From positions 140,684 through 204,683 of the forward strand of contig JACKJK010000008.1 of NCBI GenBank assembly GCA_020637985.1: DNA of 64,000 bases, written 5' to 3'. This document shows, piece by piece, positions 58,772 through 64,000 of this stretch. The DNA is from Rhodobiaceae bacterium (GTDB lineage Bacteria; Pseudomonadota; Alphaproteobacteria; Rhizobiales; Tepidamorphaceae). Numbering within the stretch: position 1 is the stretch's first letter; every line of letters begins with the position of its first letter. Under the pieces are notes generated by a model. The model had not been told where the DNA came from and did no database searches. It saw nothing but the letters and a program-made list of their open reading frames with translations. A program made the translations under genes and the position numbers.

Positions 58772-59312
58772 CGACATCACCGTGCGCGTCGATGCGGACC
58801 TGTCCGCCTTCCGCGCCGACCTTACAGAAGCCACACGCATGGCCGACCGCTTCGGACGCTCGATGACCTCGGCGCTGTCGAGCGCGGTCATCCGCGGCCG
58901 CGATCTCGGCGATGTGCTGCGCGGGCTCGCGCTGCGGCTCTCCGACATCGCGGTGAAGGCGGCGCTCAAGCCCTTCGAGACGGCGATCTCCAACACGCTC
59001 GGCAGCGCCTTTGCCGGGCTCGCCGGCGGCGTGAAACCCTTTGCCTCCGGCGGCGTGGTCAACGGCGCGGCGGGCTTCGCCAATCCGCTCGGCCATCTCG
59101 GCGTGCTGGGCGAGGCGGGTCCCGAGGCGATCCTTCCGCTGGCGCGCGGGCCCGACGGCCAGCTTGGCGTGCGTGCAGGCGAGGGCGGCCAGCGGCCCGT
59201 CAGCGTCACCGTCAACATCACGACGAACGACGCGGCATCCTTCACCGCCGCGCGCGGCCAGGTCGAGGGCGCGATTGCCCGCGCCGTGCGCCGTGGCTCG
59301 CGCACGCTCTGA
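58758..59312 (+). CDS. GTA tape-measure protein (g11-like)
   Basis: The 184-residue protein is the short GTA tape measure: ADLSAFRADLTEATRMADRF, DVLRGLALRLSDIAVKAALK, a Gly-rich central part (FAGLAGGVKPFASGGVVNG), and the conserved LGVLGEAGPEAILPLARG. It sets tail length. GTA tails are short, in line with its small size relative to phage tape measures. Confidence 0.9.
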   Translation: MDQPDDITVRVDADLSAFRADLTEATRMADRFGRSMTSALSSAVIRGRDLGDVLRGLALRLSDIAVKAALKPFETAISNTLGSAFAGLAGGVKPFASGGVVNGAAGFANPLGHLGVLGEAGPEAILPLARGPDGQLGVRAGEGGQRPVSVTVNITTNDAASFTAARGQVEGAIARAVRRGSRTL

Positions 59313-59321
59313 GGTCGGACC

Positions 59322-59948
59322 ATGGCTTTCCACGAAGTCGACTTTCCACTGCCGCTGTCGCGGCGCGTCTCTGGCGGGCCGGAACGGCGCACCGATATCG
59401 TCGCGCTGATCTCCGGTCACGAGGAACGCAACCAGCTGTGGGCGGATTCGCGCCGACGCTACGATGCCGGCACCGGCCTGCGCGCCCTCGATGACATCCA
59501 CACGTTGGTCACCTTCTTCGAGGCCCGGCGCGGACGCTTCCACGGCTTCCGCTTCCGCGACCCCGCCGACCACAAGTCGTGCGCACCAACGGTAATGCCC
59601 GCCGCGACCGACCAGGCGATCGGCATCGGCGACGGCGCGACCGTCGCCTTCCAGCTCGCCAGGACCTATGACAGCGGCACCAGCGACTGGACGCGCACCA
59701 TCGCCAAGCCGGTCAGCGGCTCCGTGCTGATCGCGCTTGACGGTACCCCGCAGGCGAGCGGCTTCAGCGTCGATGACACGACCGGCATCGTGACCTTCGA
59801 CACTGCCCCTGCTGTGGGCATCGCCATCACCGCCGGCTTCGAATTCGACGTCCCGGTGCGCTTCGATACCGACCGGCTCGACATCGACCTCGATGCGTTT
59901 GCCGCCGGCTCCGCGCCGCATGTTCCGTTGGTCGAGGTCAGGGTCTGA
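59322..59948 (+). CDS. GTA distal tail protein (DUF2460, g12-like)
   Basis: The 208-residue protein has the DUF2460/TIGR02217 pattern: FHEVDFPLPLSRRVSGGPERRTD, HEERNQLWADSRRRYDAGTG, and FRDPADHKSC. It belongs to the baseplate hub proteins. The start follows GAGGTCGG and lies 9 bp after the tape-measure stop. Confidence 0.92.
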   Translation: MAFHEVDFPLPLSRRVSGGPERRTDIVALISGHEERNQLWADSRRRYDAGTGLRALDDIHTLVTFFEARRGRFHGFRFRDPADHKSCAPTVMPAATDQAIGIGDGATVAFQLARTYDSGTSDWTRTIAKPVSGSVLIALDGTPQASGFSVDDTTGIVTFDTAPAVGIAITAGFEFDVPVRFDTDRLDIDLDAFAAGSAPHVPLVEVRV

Positions 59949-59951
59949 ACC

Positions 59952-60848
59952 ATGCGCGAATTCGATCCCGCCTTTGCCGCGCACCTTGCGTCCGGCGCGA
60001 CGACGCTGTGCTGGTGCTGGGTGCTTGAGCGCACCGACGGAACCGTCCTCGGCTTCACCGATCATGACAGGCCGGTGAACGTGGACGGCGTTGTGTGCGA
60101 ACCCGAGACCGGGCTGTCCGCCACGGCCATCGAAACCGCGTCCGGCTTTGCCGTCGACAACACGGAAGTCGCCGGCGTTCTCGACAGCGCCCGCATCGCC
60201 GCGACCGATCTCGAGAACGGCCTCTATGACGACGCAACGGTCAGCGTCTACCGCGTCAACTGGCAGGACCCGGCTTCATGCGCGCTGCTGCACGTCGCCA
60301 ACCTCGGCGAGGTGACGCGCAGCGGGCAGGGCTTCACCGCCGAACTGCGCGGGCTGGCACAGGTACTCAACGTCGAGAAGGGCCGGCTGTTCCAGTACGC
60401 ATGCGACGCCGACCTCGGCGATGCGCGTTGCAACGTCAACCTCGCCGACAGCGCCTTCTCCGGGTCCGGAACGATTGCAACGACAACCGACAGCCGCAGC
60501 TTCACCGCCAGCGGCATCGACGCCTTCGCCGTTGGATGGTTCGCCCACGGCAGCCTGACCTGGACGTCGGGCGCCAATGCCGGCGCGGTGTCGCGCATCA
60601 AGCGCCACGAACTCCGCGACGGGGAAGTCCGCGTCGAACTGTGGGATCCGCCAGCCGGCGCGGTCGCACCGGGCGATGGCTTCGACGTCGTCGCCGGCTG
60701 CGACAAGACCGCGCCGACCTGCCGCGACCGCTTCGCCAACCTCGTCAACTACCGCGGCTTCCCGCACATGCCGGGCAACGACTTCCTGTTCGCCTATCCC
60801 GGCAGCGGCGACACGGTGAACGACGGCGGCTCGCTCGGCCATGAGTGA
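59952..60848 (+). CDS. GTA hub protein (DUF2163/BR0599, g13-like)
   Basis: The 298-residue protein matches DUF2163 with a C-terminal BR0599-like part: LERTDGTVLGFTDHDRPVNV, SGFAVDNTEVAGVLDSARI, and CDADLGDARCNVNL. The ending CDKTAPTCRDRFANLVNYRG with GFPHMPGNDF may bind an Fe-S cluster as in related tail proteins. It follows g12 by 3 bp. Confidence 0.92.
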   Translation: MREFDPAFAAHLASGATTLCWCWVLERTDGTVLGFTDHDRPVNVDGVVCEPETGLSATAIETASGFAVDNTEVAGVLDSARIAATDLENGLYDDATVSVYRVNWQDPASCALLHVANLGEVTRSGQGFTAELRGLAQVLNVEKGRLFQYACDADLGDARCNVNLADSAFSGSGTIATTTDSRSFTASGIDAFAVGWFAHGSLTWTSGANAGAVSRIKRHELRDGEVRVELWDPPAGAVAPGDGFDVVAGCDKTAPTCRDRFANLVNYRGFPHMPGNDFLFAYPGSGDTVNDGGSLGHE

Positions 60849-60866
60849 CAGTCACGAGTGACAATC

Positions 60867-61328
60867 ATGAATGACCTCATGAGTGAGGCCCTTCGCGCGG
60901 CGCTCGCCGCCGAGGCACGCAGCTGGATCGGCACGCCGTACCACCACCGCGCCAGCACGAAAGGCGCGGGTGCCGACTGCCTCGGCCTGATCCGCGGCGT
61001 TTGGCGCGCCTGCATCGGCGCCGAGCCTCTGTTGGTGCCGCCCTACACCGGCAGTTGGGCCGACGCCGATGGCGGCGAACCGCTGCTGACGGCGGCTCGC
61101 ACTGCGCTGACCGAGTGTCCCGCAAGCGCATCAATCCGGCCCGGCGACGTGATCGTCTTCCGCGTTGGCCCGGCCAACGTCGCCAAGCACGCCGGCATTG
61201 CCAACAGCGCGGACCGGATGGTCCACGCCTGGGAAGCCGCCGGTGTCGTCGAGACGCGGCTCGTGCCGTGGTGGACACGGCGCATCGCCGGCGTCTTCGC
61301 CTTTCCCGGCTGTAACGAGGAAACCTGA
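60867..61328 (+). CDS. GTA NlpC/P60 peptidase (g14-like)
   Basis: The 153-residue protein is an NlpC/P60 cell-wall peptidase with the catalytic Cys in GAGADCLGLIRG and the His in AKHAGIANSADRM. An ATG at 60867 and a GTG at 60858 are both possible. The peptidase is thought to open the peptidoglycan of recipient cells during GTA entry. It ends 3 bp before the g15 gene. Confidence 0.9.
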   Translation: MNDLMSEALRAALAAEARSWIGTPYHHRASTKGAGADCLGLIRGVWRACIGAEPLLVPPYTGSWADADGGEPLLTAARTALTECPASASIRPGDVIVFRVGPANVAKHAGIANSADRMVHAWEAAGVVETRLVPWWTRRIAGVFAFPGCNEET

Positions 61329-61331
61329 CCC

Positions 61332-64000
61332 ATGGCGGCACTTGTCCTGACGACGGCGGCGCGTGCGCTGGCAGGCGCAGTCGGCTTTGGCGGCTTTGCG
61401 TCTGCCGCGCTCACCGCCGGTGCCGGTCTCGTCGGCGGTGTCATCGACCGCTCGATCTTCGGCGCAAGACCGTCCGACAGTGTCGGCCCGCGCCTAGCCT
61501 CGCTGCAGGTCACCGCCTCGACGGAAGGCTCTCCTGTCCCGCGCGTCTACGGGCGCATGCGCATCGGTGCCTCGCTGATCTGGGCAACTCGGCTGGAAGA
61601 GGAAACCGTCACCACCAGTTCGACCCAGGGCAAGGGCACCCGCAACACGGCGTCCTCCACCACCTACCGCTACTACGCCAATATCGCGCTCGGCCTGTGC
61701 GAGGGCGAGATCGCCCATGTCGGGCGGATCTGGGCCGACGGTCAGGAGATCGACCAGACGGCGGTCGCCTTCCGGATCTACGCGGGAAGCGAAGACCAGC
61801 TTCCAGACCCGCTGATCGAGGCCAGGGAAGGCACAGGCAACGCGCCCGCCTATCGCGGCATCGCCTATGTGGTCTTCGAGCGGCTGGCGCTGGAAGCCTA
61901 CGGCAACCGCATTCCGCAATTCACCTTCGAGGTCTGGCGCCCGCTCGGCACGCTGGAAGCCAAGGTGCGCCAACTCTGTGTCATCCCCGGCGCGACCGAG
62001 TTCGGTTACGACCCTGAGGCGATTTCCCGCGTCGGGCGGACCAGCCAGGGCATGCCTATTCAAGCCGACACCGAGAACCGTCACACCTTCGCTGCGGCCA
62101 GCGACTGGCATGCCTCGCTCGATATGGCCGATGCGCTGCTGCCCGCCGCCGACGGCGTGACGCTGGTCACCGCCTGGTTCGGCGACGACCTCAGGGCAGG
62201 CGACTGCACCATCCGCCCGAAGGTCGAGAACGCCAGCAAGGACACAGACCCCTGCCAGTGGAAGGTCGCGGGCCTGACGCGCGCTGCGGCGCAAGCGACG
62301 AGCCTGTCGGGCGGCGCGCCCGCCTATGGCGGCACTCCGAATGATGCTTCCCTGATGCGCGCCATCGCCGACCTGAAGAGCCGCGGCAAGCGCGTCACCC
62401 TGTTGCCCTTCCTGCTGATGGACGTGCCTTCGGGCAACGGGCTGCCCGACCCCTACGGCGGCCCGGCACAGGCGGCCTATCCGTGGCGCGGCCGGATCGC
62501 CTGCGATCCCGCTGCCGGACAGCCTGCGAGCGCCGACAAGACGGCGACGGCGGCGACACAGATCGCCGGTTTCCTCGGAACGGCCGTTGCGACCGACTTC
62601 ACGGTCAGCACCGACACGGTGACCTATACCGGCGGCGATCCGTGGCGCTACCGCAACTTCATCCTGCACCACGCCCACCTGGCGGCCGCCGCCGGCGGCG
62701 TCGACACCTTCCTGATCGGTTCGGAGATGGTGGCGTTGACGCGGGTGCGTGACGACACCGGCGCGTTTCCGTTCGTCGACGGCCTCAGGGCGCTCGCGGC
62801 GCAAGTGCGCACCATCCTCGGCCCCGGCACGGCCATCGGCTATGCGGCCGACTGGTCCGAATACCACAGCCACCGGCCCGATGATGGAGCCGGCGACGTG
62901 CTGTTCAACATGGACCCGCTATGGGCCGACGCGAACATCGACTTCGTCGGCATCGACAATTATTTCCCGCTCGCCGACTGGCGCGACACGCTCGATCACG
63001 CCGACCTTGCCACCCCGCCCGCCGGAACAGTCCCGCAGACCGGCCACGACGCGGACTACCTCGCCGCCAACATCGAGGGCGGGGAGTATTTCGACTGGCA
63101 TTACGCCAGCGATGCTGACCGTAACGCCGGCATCCGCACGGCCATCGCCGATGCCGCCCATGGCGAACACTGGGTGTTCCGACAGAAGGACCTGCGCGGC
63201 TGGTGGCTGAACGCCCACCACGACCGCCCGGGAAGCGTGCGCGATGCGTCCGCGACCGCCTGGACGCCGCAGTCGAAGCCGGTGCGCTTCGTCGAGCTGG
63301 GCTGTGCGGCAATCGACAAGGCGTCGAACGAGCCCAACGTCTTCAATGACGCCAAGTCGGCTGAAAGCGATGTGCCGCATTTCTCGCTCGGCGTGCGCGA
63401 CGACCTGCAGCAGCGCCGCCATCTCGAAGCCGTCATCGACCACTGGTCGGATGCGGCCAATAACCCGGTCTCGAGCGTGTATTCGGCGCCGATGATCGAT
63501 GTCGCCAACATCGGCCTGTGGGCGTGGGACGCGCGCCCCGTTCCCGCCTTCCCGCGCGACCGCGCGCTGTGGGCGGATGCCGCCAACTGGGATCGCGGCC
63601 ACTGGCTGTCGGGGCGGCTGGGAACGCTGGTTCTGCCCGACCTTCTTGGCACCGTCCTCGCCGAATACGGCATCGCGGAACTTGACTTCGAAGGCGTCAC
63701 CGGATCGCTCGACGGTTTCGCCATTGCCGGCCCGGCGACGGCGCGCGACGTGCTGGAACCGCTGTGCGACGCCTTCGGCATCGACCTCGTCCAGCGCGCC
63801 GACGCGATTGTCCTGCGCGGCCTGCGCCAGCGCCTTTCCGTGCTGGAAACCACCGTGAACGGCCTTGCCGATACAGGGCAGGAGAGCGCTGGCTACGCGG
63901 TTCTGCGCACGCCCGACACCGAGATCGCGCCGGTCGTCCGGCTCGGCGTGCACGACCCCGACCTCGACGACCGCCCGGCGACCGTCGAGGCGGTGCGCGG
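61332..64000 (+). CDS. GTA megatron/host-contact protein (g15-like), truncated by window end
   Basis: The frame is open to the last base of the window (889 codons and still open). It starts with a hydrophobic Gly-rich N-terminus, a tail-fibre-type region with VPRVYGRMRIGASLIWATRL, then the GTA TIM-barrel-like domain (roughly residues 430-740). The barrel segment includes LHHAHLAAAAGGVDTFLIGSE, FVGIDNYFPLADWRD and VRFVELGCAAIDKASNEPN. After that comes a putative phage tail domain. It corresponds to the RcGTA g15 protein, which is longer than 1,200 residues, so the 3' part lies outside the window. Confidence 0.93.
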   Translation, partial: MAALVLTTAARALAGAVGFGGFASAALTAGAGLVGGVIDRSIFGARPSDSVGPRLASLQVTASTEGSPVPRVYGRMRIGASLIWATRLEEETVTTSSTQGKGTRNTASSTTYRYYANIALGLCEGEIAHVGRIWADGQEIDQTAVAFRIYAGSEDQLPDPLIEAREGTGNAPAYRGIAYVVFERLALEAYGNRIPQFTFEVWRPLGTLEAKVRQLCVIPGATEFGYDPEAISRVGRTSQGMPIQADTENRHTFAAASDWHASLDMADALLPAADGVTLVTAWFGDDLRAGDCTIRPKVENASKDTDPCQWKVAGLTRAAAQATSLSGGAPAYGGTPNDASLMRAIADLKSRGKRVTLLPFLLMDVPSGNGLPDPYGGPAQAAYPWRGRIACDPAAGQPASADKTATAATQIAGFLGTAVATDFTVSTDTVTYTGGDPWRYRNFILHHAHLAAAAGGVDTFLIGSEMVALTRVRDDTGAFPFVDGLRALAAQVRTILGPGTAIGYAADWSEYHSHRPDDGAGDVLFNMDPLWADANIDFVGIDNYFPLADWRDTLDHADLATPPAGTVPQTGHDADYLAANIEGGEYFDWHYASDADRNAGIRTAIADAAHGEHWVFRQKDLRGWWLNAHHDRPGSVRDASATAWTPQSKPVRFVELGCAAIDKASNEPNVFNDAKSAESDVPHFSLGVRDDLQQRRHLEAVIDHWSDAANNPVSSVYSAPMIDVANIGLWAWDARPVPAFPRDRALWADAANWDRGHWLSGRLGTLVLPDLLGTVLAEYGIAELDFEGVTGSLDGFAIAGPATARDVLEPLCDAFGIDLVQRADAIVLRGLRQRLSVLETTVNGLADTGQESAGYAVLRTPDTEIAPVVRLGVHDPDLDDRPATVEAVR

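Noticed and set aside
51459..64000. Prophage
   Set aside because: No integrase, repressor, replication or lysis genes and no att repeats are seen. Gene order and small tape measure fit a gene transfer agent.

Overview
The window is high-GC DNA with tightly packed genes and short ATGA or TGATG overlaps. Several families point to an alphaproteobacterium of the Hyphomicrobiales (Rhizobiales): a MucR/Ros regulator, TIGR03808-type TAT-exported repeat protein, DUF6456, DUF2336, DUF1491 and DUF5330 proteins, a DivJ/PleC-like histidine kinase, ReAV-type asparaginase, heterodimeric methylmalonyl-CoA mutase, rhizobial palindromic intergenic repeats and a chromosomal gene transfer agent (GTA). I see no rRNA, tRNA, CRISPR array or insertion sequence.

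Layout. 1-15.7 kb is a mixed metabolic and envelope region: a thiamine-pyrophosphate enzyme and asparaginase, a 53-bp tandem repeat, c-type cytochromes, a von Willebrand A protein with five C-terminal repeats, a thiolase, superoxide dismutase, a class IV aminotransferase, an M20 peptidase and a HerA-like ATPase. 15.9-24.5 kb carries methylmalonyl-CoA mutase (mutA, mutB) and its GTPase chaperone meaB, interrupted by a low-GC GIY-YIG gene and small exported proteins. 24.5-28.3 kb holds pyroglutamyl peptidase, glutaryl-CoA dehydrogenase, an outer-membrane protein and msrB.

28.5-36.0 kb is one long Mrp-type cation/proton antiporter operon in the order E-F-G-DUF4040-B-C-D-D-small-D. It has no full-length MrpA, and its third D-like subunit lacks the conserved transmembrane-7 lysine. 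36.3-45.7 kb is a regulatory and cell-cycle-like region: mucR, a DnaA-domain-IV-like protein, DUF6456, sufE, a sensor kinase with a CtrA-like box upstream, and a peptidoglycan-binding protein. 45.8-50 kb holds a DUF1254/DUF1214 pair, a bifunctional penicillin-binding protein and a YcgN-family protein. An AT-rich stretch with one membrane protein (50.06-50.9 kb) and a run of palindromic repeats follow.

51.46 kb to the window end is a GTA structural cluster in RcGTA order: g1, terminase, portal, g3.5, protease, capsid, connectors, tail proteins, peptidase and the truncated host-contact protein. Its large terminase appears to have an in-frame internal deletion removing the Walker B and motif III region, while every other GTA gene in the window is open. 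This is the most striking observation here: particles may assemble, but DNA packaging may be lost or changed.
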